DNA of 64,000 bases from UBA6522 sp965237785 (lineage in GTDB: Bacteria; Pseudomonadota; Gammaproteobacteria; Steroidobacterales; Rariloculaceae), in the NCBI GenBank assembly GCA_965237785.1, contig OZ250159.1, forward strand, positions 3,968,001-4,032,000, written 5' to 3'. Every line of letters starts with the position of its first letter. The stretch's first letter is position 1. Both the position numbers and the translations under genes were made by a program. Shown here piece after piece: positions 45,449-54,069 of the stretch. The notes below the pieces were generated by a model that was given only the letters and a program-made list of their open reading frames with translations, made no database searches and was not told where the DNA came from.

Positions 45449-46609
45449 TCAAGCGCCGAGGGGGCGCAGCAGATCGCGCCCGATGATGTGACGCTGGATC
45501 TCGGAGGTGCCGTCCCAGATGCGCTCCACGCGCGCGTCTCGCCAGAACCGCGCGAGGGGGAGATCGCTCATGAGCCCCATGCCGCCGTAAATCTGGACGG
45601 CTTCGTCGGTCACTCGCCCCAACATCTCCGAGGCGTACAGCTTGGCGGAAGCGATCTCCCGGTTCGCCGGCAAGCCCTGGTCGAGACGCCAGGCGGCGCC
45701 GAGGGTGAGCCAGTCCGCCGCGTCGATCTCCGTGATCATGTCCGCGAGCTTGAACGAGACGCCTTGAAACCGGCCGATGGGCTGACCGAACTGCCGGCGT
45801 TCGGCCGCTTGCGTCAGCGCCAGATCGAATACCCGCCGGGCGCGCCCCACGCACATGGCCGCGACCGTGAGCCGGGATCCGTAGAGCCATTCGTTAGCGA
45901 GGTCGAAGCCCCGATGCGCCTCGCCGAGTACCTGGCCGGTCGGCAGCCGGCAATCGTCGAAGGTGAGGATGCAGTTCCGGTAACCTCGGTGGGAGACGGA
46001 TTCGTAGCCCGGGCGAATCTCGAAACCGGGCGTGCCGCGATCGACCAGGAAGCAGGTGATGCGTTTTTTCGGGCCGTGCCCGGTCTGCTCTTCACCGGTG
46101 GCGGCGAACACGATGACAAAATCGGCGAGGTCGGCGTGCGAGATGAAGTGCTTGGCGCCGTTCAGTATCCAGTCGTTGCCGTCGGCGCGCGCGGAGCACT
46201 GCATGCCGCGCAGGTCGGAACCGGCGGCGGGCTCGGACATCGCCAGCGCATCGAACCGCTCACCGCGGGCTGCCGGGTAGAGGTAACGTTCGCGCTGCTC
46301 CCCGTTGCAGCCCATCAGGATGCCCGATGGCCGTCCCCAGAATACGCTGAGCGCCGCGGAGGGCCGTCCGAGCTCCCGTTCGAGCAGGGTGAAGGTCAGA
46401 TGGTCGAGACCGCCGCCACCCACCTCCTCGGGCAGGTTCGGTGCGTAGAAACCCAGTTCGATGACTTTCCGCTTGATCTCTTCGCCGACCTCCGGCGGCA
46501 CGTGCCCGGTGCGCTCAACCTCTTCCTCGTGCGGATACAGCTCCTTCTCGACGAAGCCGCGCACCGTATCCACCACCATCTGTTGCTCGATTGTGAGTGC
46601 GAAGTCCAT
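45449..46609 (-). CDS. Acyl-CoA dehydrogenase, probable gamma-butyrobetainyl-CoA dehydrogenase
   Basis: A 386-residue FAD acyl-CoA dehydrogenase of full length. The flavin/substrate motif is ALAMSEPAAGSDLRGMQCSA, the middle has NGAKHFISHADLADF, and the C-terminal part has GRFQGVSFKLADMITEIDAA and QIYGGMGLMSDLPLARFWRD followed by VERIWDGTSEIQRHIIGRDL. The usual catalytic Glu of many family members falls in the IYGG(M)G region and could not be placed with confidence. By context it would oxidise gamma-butyrobetainyl-CoA to crotonobetainyl-CoA. GGGAGGGA precedes the ATG. Twenty-three bases separate it from the carnitine-dehydrogenase-like gene. Confidence 0.86.
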   Translation of the reverse strand: MDFALTIEQQMVVDTVRGFVEKELYPHEEEVERTGHVPPEVGEEIKRKVIELGFYAPNLPEEVGGGGLDHLTFTLLERELGRPSAALSVFWGRPSGILMGCNGEQRERYLYPAARGERFDALAMSEPAAGSDLRGMQCSARADGNDWILNGAKHFISHADLADFVIVFAATGEEQTGHGPKKRITCFLVDRGTPGFEIRPGYESVSHRGYRNCILTFDDCRLPTGQVLGEAHRGFDLANEWLYGSRLTVAAMCVGRARRVFDLALTQAAERRQFGQPIGRFQGVSFKLADMITEIDAADWLTLGAAWRLDQGLPANREIASAKLYASEMLGRVTDEAVQIYGGMGLMSDLPLARFWRDARVERIWDGTSEIQRHIIGRDLLRPLGA

Positions 46610-46632
46610 GTTGTATCCCTCCCTGGCGAGGA

Positions 46633-47622
46633 CTATTGCCCTTCGCGCAAGCGTCGCGCTTCGTTCTCGGCCAACGTCTTGCCGGCGCCGACCTCATAGT
46701 GGCGCAATGCCTGCATGATGGAGACCAGGCATTCGTCGCGCAATCGCTCCAACTCCTTCACGGTACGGCCCGCCGCCTGTTGCCGGGTTCCGGCAGCCAT
46801 CTTGCCGATCAATTCATCGCTGAGTTCAGGAGCCTCAAGCCGGGTCCAGGGCAGCTTGAGCGCGGGACCGAATTGTTTCATGAAATTGTCCATTCCCGCG
46901 TCGCCGCCGGCTATGTGGAATGCCAGGCAGGTACCCATGAAAGCCCAGCGCAGGCCGGGGCCGTAGATGATGGCCGCATCGAGTTCTTCGGTACTGGCCA
47001 CATCGTCGTTTACCAGGTGCAGCAGCTCGCGCCACAGGGCTTCCTGCAGGCGGTCGGAGAGAAAACCCTCTATCTCGGTGCGCACCCTCAGGGGATGCAT
47101 GCCGATAATCGTATAGAACGCCATGGCGCGCTCGATGCTGTCGTTCGCGGTCTTCTTGCCGCCCAGTACTTCCACCAGTGGCAACAGGTAGACGGGGTTG
47201 AAGGGGTGGCCGACCACCAGCCGCTCGGGATGGCGGCAATCGGCTTGCATTTCGGTGGGAAGCAGGCCCGAAGTGCTTGAGGCGACGATGACGCCGGCGC
47301 CCGCCGCGGCGTCGATCCGTGCGTGCAGGGTACGCTTGAGCTCTCGCCGCTCCGGGGCGCTTTCCTGGATGAAATCGGCGGCTGCGCATGCCGCCGGCAG
47401 CGAATCGGCGTAGCGCAGGCGGTCGAGGCTCGCATTGGCGTACAGGCCGATCTTCCGCAACGCGGGCCAGGCGTTTTCCACCGAGGCTCGAAGCCTGGCT
47501 TGCCAACCGGGCGCTGGGTCCCAGGCCACCACGTCCAGCCCGTGGGCCAGCGCGCGCGCCGCCCAGCCGGCGCCGATAACCCCAGTGCCGATGACGGCCA
47601 TGGTGCCGATTTTCTTTTTCAT
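46633..47622 (-). CDS. L-carnitine dehydrogenase-like 3-hydroxyacyl-CoA dehydrogenase family protein
   Basis: A 329-residue NAD-dependent dehydrogenase. The NAD motif is MAVIGTGVIGAGWAARALAH, then VVAWDPAPGWQARLRASVE, SSTSGLLPTEMQADCRHPER and VVGHPFNPVYLLPLVEVLGG, with ATLEELDAAI-like segment STEELDAAIIYGPGLRWAFM. These match L-carnitine dehydrogenases, which oxidise carnitine to 3-dehydrocarnitine, more closely than fatty-acid enzymes, and the length fits (about 320). ATG 47622 begins MKKKIGTM; ten upstream in-frame codons are less likely and no strong ribosome site is visible. Its neighbour encodes the BKACE-type enzyme that would cleave the product. Confidence 0.85.
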   Translation of the reverse strand: MKKKIGTMAVIGTGVIGAGWAARALAHGLDVVAWDPAPGWQARLRASVENAWPALRKIGLYANASLDRLRYADSLPAACAAADFIQESAPERRELKRTLHARIDAAAGAGVIVASSTSGLLPTEMQADCRHPERLVVGHPFNPVYLLPLVEVLGGKKTANDSIERAMAFYTIIGMHPLRVRTEIEGFLSDRLQEALWRELLHLVNDDVASTEELDAAIIYGPGLRWAFMGTCLAFHIAGGDAGMDNFMKQFGPALKLPWTRLEAPELSDELIGKMAAGTRQQAAGRTVKELERLRDECLVSIMQALRHYEVGAGKTLAENEARRLREGQ

Positions 47623-47698
47623 CGTTGTGCCGCAACCGGATCGGCGACTCAACTACCGACGAACCGCTCGGCTTGATTGAGACAGGACACTGGCGCTG

Positions 47699-48589
47699 TC
47701 AGGCGCGTTTCGCCAAGCCGAACTTTTCGCGCGTCTCCTCGGGCCCGAGTACCCGGGCGCCCATCAACTCGACGATCTTGCGGGCGCGCTCGACCAGTTG
47801 CGCGTTCGTGGCGAAAACGCCCCTTTCAAGATAGAGATTGTCCTCCAGGCCCACGCGTACATTGCCCCCAAGCAGGACCGATTGGGCCGCGAAGGGCATC
47901 TGGTTGCGGCTGATCGCGAAAGCGGTCCAGTTGGCGCTGGGCGGCAACATCTCCACGCAAGACTTGAAAACACCCACGTCCGCGGGAGCGCCCCAGGGAA
48001 TGCCGAAACAGAGCTGGAAAAGCGGCGGGTCTTCGAGCAAGTCCTCACCAATCATCCGCAAGGTGAAGCTCAGGTGGCCCGTGTCGAAAACTTCCAACTC
48101 CGGCTTCACGCCAAGTTCCCGGATGCGTTTGGCGCCCCGGCGCAGCATGTCCGGGGTCGAGACGTAAACCAGGCTGCCTTCGCCGAAATTCAAGGAACCG
48201 CAGTCCAGGGAGCAGATCTCCGGCAACAGTTCCTCGACATGGGGCAATCGCTCGAGCGCGCCGACCAGGTCGGTGTCTTCCCCGAACTCCGTCGGCATCT
48301 CGTCCGGGCCGATGAACAGGTCGCCGCCCATCCCGGACGTCAGGTTGATCACCACGTCGGTGGCGCATTCGCGAATGCGCGCGACCACCTCCCGGTAGAG
48401 CGCCACTTCGCGGGAACCCTTGCCGGTCTGCGGGTCGCGGACATGACAGTGAACGATGGCCGCGCCTGCCTTGGCTGCATCGATGGCGGCGGCGGCGATC
48501 TGTTCGGGCGTGACGGGAACGCCGGCATGCTTGCCGACGGTATCGCCGGCGCCGGTCACCGCGCAGGTGATGACAACATCGTTATTCAT
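47699..48589 (-). CDS. Beta-keto acid cleavage enzyme (BKACE, DUF849), probable 3-dehydrocarnitine:acetyl-CoA transferase
   Basis: A 296-residue zinc-dependent enzyme of the BKACE family. The N-terminus MNNDVVITCAVTGAGDT is typical, followed by AKAGAAIVHCHVRDPQTGKG with two metal-binding His, VVINLTSGMGGD, SLDCGSLNF, and ELEVFDTGHLSF. Members acting in carnitine breakdown convert 3-dehydrocarnitine plus acetyl-CoA to betainyl-CoA and acetoacetate, and the adjacent carnitine-dehydrogenase-like gene supports this. It is the first gene of the five-gene minus-strand operon. The upstream 24-base gap to nadB holds GGAGGAGATACCC as the ribosome site. Confidence 0.87.
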   Translation of the reverse strand: MNNDVVITCAVTGAGDTVGKHAGVPVTPEQIAAAAIDAAKAGAAIVHCHVRDPQTGKGSREVALYREVVARIRECATDVVINLTSGMGGDLFIGPDEMPTEFGEDTDLVGALERLPHVEELLPEICSLDCGSLNFGEGSLVYVSTPDMLRRGAKRIRELGVKPELEVFDTGHLSFTLRMIGEDLLEDPPLFQLCFGIPWGAPADVGVFKSCVEMLPPSANWTAFAISRNQMPFAAQSVLLGGNVRVGLEDNLYLERGVFATNAQLVERARKIVELMGARVLGPEETREKFGLAKRA

Positions 48590-48613
48590 GGGTATCTCCT
48601 CCGGTGGACAATG

Positions 48614-50251
48614 TTACTGCAACGTTGCCTGAAGCGGGTGGCGCCTGGTGGATGCGGCGCTGTGGCCGCGCTGCAGCGCGGAATCCTTCGCGCGCCTCGC
48701 AGGCAAGGGATAATCACGGTTGTAGTGCAATCCCCGGCTCTCCTGTCGCCGCGCCGCGCTGTCGGCGATCAGCCGGGATACCGTCGCGAGGTTGCCCAGT
48801 TCGAGCAGGCCGAGGTGCAGTCGCCGTTCGTCACGGGCATCGTCGATCCGCGCTTGCAGATCATCAAGAAAGGCCGCCGCCGACTTGAGACTTTCCCTGG
48901 TGCGCACGATGCCGACACGCTCCCACATGACTTGCCGCAGTTCGGCGGCGGACGATTTCGCCCAGTCATGCCCGCGGGTGTCGTTGACGTAGCGGGCGCT
49001 CAATCCCGGCGGACAGGGTTCGTGCAGCCTTGGACGGCGCATTTGCTCGTGTATGCGCCCGCTCACCGCCTTCGCAAACGCCAATGCCTCCAGGAGCGAA
49101 TTGCTGGCGAGCCGATTCGCGCCGTGCAGCCCGGTAAAACCAACCTCGCCGACGGCGTAGAGTTGCCGGAGGTCGGTCTGTCCGCTGGCATCGGTGATCA
49201 CGCCGCCGCAGGTATAGTGCGCCGCCGGCACCACCGGGATCGGTTCCGCGGTGAGATCGAATCCGAATGCCCGGCATGTCTCGACGATGTTCGGAAAACG
49301 CTTGCGAATTTCCGCGGCCGGCTTGTGACTGATGTCGAGCAGTACGTGATTGCAGCCGGTGGCGGCCATCTCGTGGACAATCGCCCGGGATACCACGTCC
49401 CGCGGCGCCAACTCCCGCCGCGCGTCGTGGCGACCCATGAACCGGGTGCCGTCGGGAAGCAGCAGGCGCGCGCCTTCGCCCCGTAGCGCCTCGGTAATCA
49501 GGACCGACTGTGCCTCTGGCACGTGGAGGCAGGAGGGGTGAAACTGGACGAATTCCATGTTGGCGATTCGGCATCCGGCACGCCAGGCCATGGCGATGCC
49601 GTCGCCGCCGGAGGCGTTGGTCGCGTGCTTGTAGACGCCTGATGCGCCGCCCGTCGCCACGACCACCGCACCGGCCGAGACTGTTTCGACGTTGCCTGTA
49701 GAAGTATCGAGGAGCGTCGCACCCACGCAGCGGTTGACTCCGGACATCCCGATCTTTCGCGAAGTCAGAAGCCGGGCAGCGAAGCGATTCTCCAGCAGGT
49801 TGATCGCCGGATGCTGACGCACGCGCTCCGCCAACACGCCCATCACCGCGCGTCCGGTGGCATCGTCGGCGTGAACGATACGGCGCTGGCTGTGGCCTCC
49901 CTCACGGGTCAGATGCAGTCCGGCGCCACCGGATCTGCGGGTGAAACGCACGCCGTGATCCTCCAGCCACCTGATGCAATCCGGCCCCTCGCCGACCACG
50001 CGTTCCACGATGTCCGCGTGGCATAGTCCCGCGCCGGCCCGAACGGTGTCCGACTTGTGGTCGGTGAGGGAGTCGTCCGGCGCCATGACCGCGGCGATCC
50101 CGCCCTGCGCGCGGTAACTGGCGGTTTCGCTCAGCTCGGTCTTGGTGACCACCGCAAGCCGGTGCCCCGCGTCGGCGAGGCGCAGCGCCGTACTCAACCC
50201 GGCAATACCGCCGCCGATGATCAGGATGGCGTGTTCGGTGGGCTGCTGCAC
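48614..50251 (-). CDS. nadB: L-aspartate oxidase
   Basis: A 545-residue flavoenzyme that oxidises L-aspartate to iminoaspartate, the first step of NAD synthesis from aspartate. The FAD motif is AILIIGGGIAGLSTALRLAD, followed by ASYRAQGGIAAVMAPDDS, VVVATGGASGVYKHATN, FVQFHPSCLH, YTCGGVITDASGQTDLRQLY and HGANRLASNSLLEALAFAK, all typical of NadB rather than succinate dehydrogenase. The start is GTG 50251, ten bases after the nadA stop; codons further upstream overlap nadA. The last 20 residues or so are basic and variable. NadB hands its unstable product to NadA, encoded just upstream. Confidence 0.93.
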   Translation of the reverse strand: MQQPTEHAILIIGGGIAGLSTALRLADAGHRLAVVTKTELSETASYRAQGGIAAVMAPDDSLTDHKSDTVRAGAGLCHADIVERVVGEGPDCIRWLEDHGVRFTRRSGGAGLHLTREGGHSQRRIVHADDATGRAVMGVLAERVRQHPAINLLENRFAARLLTSRKIGMSGVNRCVGATLLDTSTGNVETVSAGAVVVATGGASGVYKHATNASGGDGIAMAWRAGCRIANMEFVQFHPSCLHVPEAQSVLITEALRGEGARLLLPDGTRFMGRHDARRELAPRDVVSRAIVHEMAATGCNHVLLDISHKPAAEIRKRFPNIVETCRAFGFDLTAEPIPVVPAAHYTCGGVITDASGQTDLRQLYAVGEVGFTGLHGANRLASNSLLEALAFAKAVSGRIHEQMRRPRLHEPCPPGLSARYVNDTRGHDWAKSSAAELRQVMWERVGIVRTRESLKSAAAFLDDLQARIDDARDERRLHLGLLELGNLATVSRLIADSAARRQESRGLHYNRDYPLPARRAKDSALQRGHSAASTRRHPLQATLQ

Positions 50252-50261
50252 GGGGCCAAGC

Positions 50262-51257
50262 CTAGAACTCCAGCATTCGGGCCACTGCGCCCAGGGCACG
50301 GGCGCCCACCTCCCGGTCGACCTCCACCTCGAACTTGAGTTCCTCCAGCGAAGCGAGGATTTTCGGCAGGGTAATGGTCTTCATGTGCGGGCAGAGGTTG
50401 CAGGGCCGCACGAAGTTCACATCGGGGAATTCCACTGCCACGTTGTCGCTCATGGAGCACTCGGTAATCAGCACGACGCTGGACGGCCGCGCTTGGTCGA
50501 CGTAATTGATCATGCCGGAGGTAGAGCCGACGTAGTCGGCTTCATCCAGCACATCGGGCGGGCATTCCGGATGGGCAATGATCTGGATGTCGGGTGTGGC
50601 TTTGCGGTAGTCGCGCAATTCGGCGCCGGTAAAGCGCTCGTGGACCTCGCAGGTGCCTTCCCAGAGGATCACTTCCACGTCGGATAGGCTTGCGACGTAC
50701 TTGCCCAGGTAGTTGTCGGGCAGAAAGATGACGCGTTCGGCGTCCAGCGCCTCGACGATCCGCACCGCGTTGGCGGAGGTGCAACAGACATCGGATTCGG
50801 CCTTGACGTCGGCGCTGGTATTCACGTAGGTGACCACCGGCGTCCCGGGGTAGCGCTCCTTGAGCAGGCGAACGTCGGCGCCGGTGATCGACGCGGCCAG
50901 GGAGCAGCCTGCGCCAAGGTCCGGGATCAGTACTTTCTTTTCCGGGTTGAGTATCTTCGCGGTCTCGGCCATGAAGTGGACGCCGCACAGTACGATGACA
51001 TCGGCATCGGTCTCGCTGGCCTTCTGCGCCAGCCCCAGGGAATCGCCGGTATAGTCCGCAACGCCATGGTAGATCTCGGGCGTCTGGTAGTTGTGAGCCA
51101 GGATGATCGCGTTGCGCCGTGCCTTGAGTTCATTGATCAACGCGATGTAGGGGGCATGCACCGGCCATTCGATCTCCGGAATGACGTGGCGGACGCGTTC
51201 GTAGGTTGCGTGGGTCGCCGCCGCTACTTCGGGAGAATATGCGAGGGTCTGCGCCAT
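50262..51257 (-). CDS. nadA: Quinolinate synthase
   Basis: A 331-residue [4Fe-4S] enzyme that condenses iminoaspartate with dihydroxyacetone phosphate to quinolinate. It has AIILAHNYQTPEIY, VLCGVHFMAETAKILNPEK (first cluster Cys), DLGAGCSLA, VTYVNTSADVKAESDVCCTS (second Cys region), LPDNYLGKYV, AHPECPPDV and RPCNLCPHMKTITL (third). ATG 51257 starts MAQTLAYSPE; ATGs at 51278 and 51287 are in frame, but lie inside a palindrome that more likely belongs to the control region. Length is near the usual 340-350. Forms an operon with nadB. Confidence 0.94.
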   Translation of the reverse strand: MAQTLAYSPEVAAATHATYERVRHVIPEIEWPVHAPYIALINELKARRNAIILAHNYQTPEIYHGVADYTGDSLGLAQKASETDADVIVLCGVHFMAETAKILNPEKKVLIPDLGAGCSLAASITGADVRLLKERYPGTPVVTYVNTSADVKAESDVCCTSANAVRIVEALDAERVIFLPDNYLGKYVASLSDVEVILWEGTCEVHERFTGAELRDYRKATPDIQIIAHPECPPDVLDEADYVGSTSGMINYVDQARPSSVVLITECSMSDNVAVEFPDVNFVRPCNLCPHMKTITLPKILASLEELKFEVEVDREVGARALGAVARMLEF

Positions 51258-51268
51258 GATCCGACTCT

Positions 51269-51289
51269 TTGTGCTCATAATGAGCATAA
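51269..51289. promoter_or_regulatory. Palindromic operator candidate upstream of nadA
   Basis: TTGTGCTCAT and ATGAGCATAA flank a single central A; nine of the ten pairs match, the other being G-T. It ends 12 bases before the preferred nadA start. NAD-synthesis operons are often repressed through such sites, but I cannot tie this sequence to a known regulator. The following 51290-51418 contains two hairpins (51373-51386 and 51386-51405) and no gene. Confidence 0.45.
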
Positions 51290-51418
51290 CAGGCCGGAAA
51301 GTATATCACATGGTTCTCTGGCTCGTATATCCTGGAAGCCCGTATCGCGAGGGCGCGTGCACACAGCGCTTGCGAGCAAAAGCTCGTCCGCCATCCCTGG
51401 CGGACTCGCATCGGGGCG

Positions 51419-51426
51419 CGGCGCAT
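51419..51426 (+). repeat. 8-bp target duplication, left copy
   Basis: CGGCGCAT abuts the left IS66 end; the identical octamer abuts the right end at 57817-57824. This fixes both element boundaries. Confidence 0.92.
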
Positions 51427-51508
51427 GTAAGAGTTCGCTCAAGCCGGGATGGTAGCACCATCGCGGACGCACATCGGCTGGTTCAACTGTTCCGTCAGGC
51501 GCGGTTCT

Positions 51509-52390
51509 TTATCGATTGAGGATTCGCTTCCAGTCTCTTCGGAGGGGCCGGAGCCAGATGTCCTTTTTCGGCTTGTCGTATTGTTTGTGCCGGTCGTAGC
51601 GCCCGCGCCCCTGGGTGGTTCCGACGCGGATCCAGCCGGATGCGTGGTAGACCGCGCCGGTGTAGCGTGGCGTTTCGACGAACGTTTCGATCAATACGGG
51701 CGTGGTGCGGTAGCGCTCGGTCCAGTCCGCGGGCAAGCGCCGGCGGATCATGGCGAGTATGTGCGAGCCCAAGTTGGGGATGGCGATCCAGGGCAGGATA
51801 AGGAACCTCGGGTTGTCGAGCACCAGCGGGAGGTTTTTCTCGCGCAGGGGCGGCGTCCATCCGATGAAGCGGTCGCGCGGGGCCAGCTTCCATGCCGCGG
51901 TGGAGAAGCCGAGCAGGGCGATCGGCCGACCGTCGCGGTCGTGGACGGTGTAGCGTATCTGGGCGCCGACCAGGGTCTTGTATCCGAGATAGTGGTAGCG
52001 GGCGATGAACGCGTTCCACTGCAGGCTCTGGGGCGTGCGCCCGAGTACGGGCCGCAGGTTGAGCGGGCGCACGTCATCGAGGGCGGTCGGCGGCGGTTCC
52101 AGCGGTGCGTCGGTGTCGGGTCCGAAGGCGATGGGGCCGGGCCGGTTCTGGCCCCGCGTGGGCGGCGGCAGGACGATGAGGCCGTCGCGGTGCATGTCCA
52201 GCATCGTCACCCTGGCCATCATGTCCTTGAGCCCGCCGTCAGGCTTGAGCCAGCCGATGCGCCGGCAAAACGCCTTCGACAGCCGATGGCGGTTCAATAG
52301 CGGCGGGCCGGCGATCAGCGCGCGCAGCAGCGCCATCTCTTCGGTCGTGAAGTCGCGCCCGTAATAGCGGCACTCGACTTGACCGGTCAT
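51509..52390 (-). CDS. DUF4338 (DruA-like) passenger protein of the IS66 element
   Basis: A 293-residue DUF4338-family protein. It has TGQVECRYYGRDFTTEEMAL, the conserved FIARYHYLGYKTLVGAQIRY and GRPIALLGFSTAAWKLAPRD block, then IGWTPPLREKNLPLVLDNPR-type core with FLILPWIAIPNLGSHILAMI, and a basic C-terminus (KPKKDIWLRPLRRDWKRIL). The family includes DruA of the Druantia phage-defence system and many copies associated with transposons; its biochemistry is not settled. The ATG at 52390 overlaps the transposase stop (ATGA), so it was translated from the transposase transcript and moves with the IS. Both flanking terminal repeats enclose it. A transposition accessory role is more likely here than stand-alone defence, since no other Druantia genes are nearby. 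Confidence 0.8.
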   Translation of the reverse strand: MTGQVECRYYGRDFTTEEMALLRALIAGPPLLNRHRLSKAFCRRIGWLKPDGGLKDMMARVTMLDMHRDGLIVLPPPTRGQNRPGPIAFGPDTDAPLEPPPTALDDVRPLNLRPVLGRTPQSLQWNAFIARYHYLGYKTLVGAQIRYTVHDRDGRPIALLGFSTAAWKLAPRDRFIGWTPPLREKNLPLVLDNPRFLILPWIAIPNLGSHILAMIRRRLPADWTERYRTTPVLIETFVETPRYTGAVYHASGWIRVGTTQGRGRYDRHKQYDKPKKDIWLRPLRRDWKRILNR

Positions 52391-52651
52391 TGCGGCGTCA
52401 TGAGGGTGCGCTTGCGCGCCTCGTTCATCGACCAGGGCAGCCATGCGGACAGATCCGGCGGCGCCCGCCCGCCGTTGGCCGCACACGCGTCCAGCCACGC
52501 CTGAAGCCAGTGCCGGACATCGATGCCGTTTAACGCGAGGGTGGCGACGATCGAATACATCCGCGCCGTGAAGCGCGCGCCGGTCTCGCTGTCGGACCCG
52601 AAGGACAGCCGTCTTCCGATCGCCGGTCCTCTGAGCGCGCGTTCGGCCGCA
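52387..52651 (-). pseudogene. tnpC: IS66 transposase, 3' fragment
   Basis: The C-terminal part of the IS66 transposase, cut off by the RIT insertion: AAERALRGPAIGRRLSFGSD, then ARMYSIVATLALNGIDVRHW and the typical end DLSAWLPWSMNEARKR. It contains the Glu of the DNNxAER motif, the third catalytic acidic residue. Joined to the 5' part at 56106-57721, with one copy of GCCGCA, it gives an uninterrupted frame. Confidence 0.9.
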
Positions 52652-52677
52652 CTATGCCGATATCGGCATAGTGCGGC
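52646..52677. repeat. Perfect 32-bp palindrome at the left RIT edge
   Basis: Two 16-bp arms (52646-52661 and 52662-52677) pair perfectly with no spacer; the core is TATGCCGATATCGGCATA. It overlaps the outer 6 bases of the left 90-bp repeat and has no counterpart at the right edge. Confidence 0.9.
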
Positions 52678-52761
52678 ACATGCCGACATCCGTTTTATGC
52701 CGACAACGCGGCCCAACTCATTGATCGACCGGGTCATGTGGCAGGATTTGTCGGCATAATC
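52672..52761 (+). repeat. RIT left terminal inverted repeat
   Basis: Ninety bases matching the reverse complement of 56016-56105 except for two substitutions. Within it TGCCGACA and TGTCGGCA-type blocks recur (ATGCCGACAT, ATGCCGACAA, TGTCGGCATAA), likely recombinase-binding sites. Confidence 0.92.
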
Positions 52762-52827
52762 ACGGGATTCTAAGTTGTACGCGTTCTGGCATACATTTCT
52801 TTCGTTTTCACACGAAAGGGATGAACC

Positions 52828-54069
52828 ATGTCCAGTTGTATATCGCCTCCATCGGCATCGATGGATTCCTCTTGGTGGGCGCCGCATCGCAGCGCGTTTC
52901 TGAACTGTCTTGTCGGACAAGGCTATGCCGAGCGTACCCTGGCCACCTACCGGCTCATGACCGGCCGGCTCTGTGCGGCGCTCGATGCCCGCGGACTCGC
53001 GGCCGACGATGTCGATGCAGGCGTACTTGCGGATCTCTCGGCAGCATGTCCGCGAACGGGATCGCCTTCGATGGAGCGGGATTTGATATCGGTCACACGA
53101 CGGTTTGCCGACTACCTGGTCGATTCCGGCGCGATCGCACCGATGCTTCCCGCGCCGCCACCTGCATCGGGCTCGCTGGAACAGTTGAGTGCGCAGTTCG
53201 ATGCCTGGCTGCGGCAGCATCGTGGGATGTTCGGAAGACGGCTGCGCACGCACCGGAGCATTCTGAAGAGCTTCATGACGTTCTGCGGTGCGAGCACCCG
53301 GGCGCTGGACGATCCGAGAGGCATTACGCCGGAAAGCATCTTCGCTTTTGTAGATGGCTTCTCGGGAAAGTCCAACTGGCGACTGCCGTATCTGCGCAAC
53401 GTCCTGCGGTTCCTCTTCTGGAACGGCAGACTCGCGCGCGACCTGACCGACGCCGTTCCACGATCGGCACGGAGCCGGCCCGATGGGCTGCCGCGTCATC
53501 TCGAACCCGACACGGTGCGTCACCTGATCGAAGCGGTTCGCGGCGACAGCCCGCGTGAACGGCGCGATCGTGCGATGCTGCTGATGATGGCCAGGCTCGG
53601 CCTTCGTGGGCAGGAAGCGATCGCGGTACGGCTCGATGACATCGACTGGCGGGCCGGCAGGCTTGTTGTCCGCGGCAAAGCCGGCCAGTTGGATCGCATG
53701 CCGTTGCCCGTCGATGTGGGAGAGACGGCGGTCGCCTGGATCCGCAATGGCAGGCAGGGCTCGTCGCGTCACTTGTTTGTATCCGTGCGGCCGCCGTATC
53801 GACCGTTCACATCATCTCCGGTCGTTCGCAGAGCCCTTCTCCAGGCGTACGAACGGGCCGGCCTGACTCCGCCCCGGGGCCAGGCCCGGACCCATGCGCT
53901 GCGGCACAGTCTGGCCATGGACCTGCTGGGCCGGGGCGCCTCCCTGGAAGAGATTGGCGATGTCCTGCGTCACCGCTCCCGCCAATCGACCGCCGTATAC
54001 GCCCACTACGATATCGATGCACTGCGACCGCTTGCGCGGTCATGGCCGGTGCCGGGAGCGGTGCGATGA
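52828..54069 (+). CDS. ritA: Tyrosine recombinase A of the RIT element
   Basis: A 413-residue tyrosine recombinase. The N-terminal part (to about 210) contains SAM-like core-binding segments (ERTLATYRLMTGRLCAAL). The catalytic domain has MMARLGLRGQEAIAVRLDDI (Arg I), HALRHSLAMDLLGRGASL (His-x2-Arg), EEIGDVLRHRS and STAVYAHYD with the tyrosine nucleophile, so all active-site residues appear intact. ATG 52828 follows AAAGGGATG. It overlaps ritB by four bases. With B and C it carries out element mobility; each of the three subunits is thought to be needed, but the mechanism is poorly known. Confidence 0.9.
   Translation: MSSCISPPSASMDSSWWAPHRSAFLNCLVGQGYAERTLATYRLMTGRLCAALDARGLAADDVDAGVLADLSAACPRTGSPSMERDLISVTRRFADYLVDSGAIAPMLPAPPPASGSLEQLSAQFDAWLRQHRGMFGRRLRTHRSILKSFMTFCGASTRALDDPRGITPESIFAFVDGFSGKSNWRLPYLRNVLRFLFWNGRLARDLTDAVPRSARSRPDGLPRHLEPDTVRHLIEAVRGDSPRERRDRAMLLMMARLGLRGQEAIAVRLDDIDWRAGRLVVRGKAGQLDRMPLPVDVGETAVAWIRNGRQGSSRHLFVSVRPPYRPFTSSPVVRRALLQAYERAGLTPPRGQARTHALRHSLAMDLLGRGASLEEIGDVLRHRSRQSTAVYAHYDIDALRPLARSWPVPGAVR

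Noticed and set aside
45389..49486. Long plus-strand frames over the carnitine and nadB genes (45389-46699, 47798-49486)
   Set aside because: They lie fully opposite genes with clear enzyme motifs and have compositional bias only.
51509..52390. DUF4338 as part of a Druantia defence island
   Set aside because: The gene lies inside IS66 ends and no other Druantia genes (helicase and partners) are nearby.
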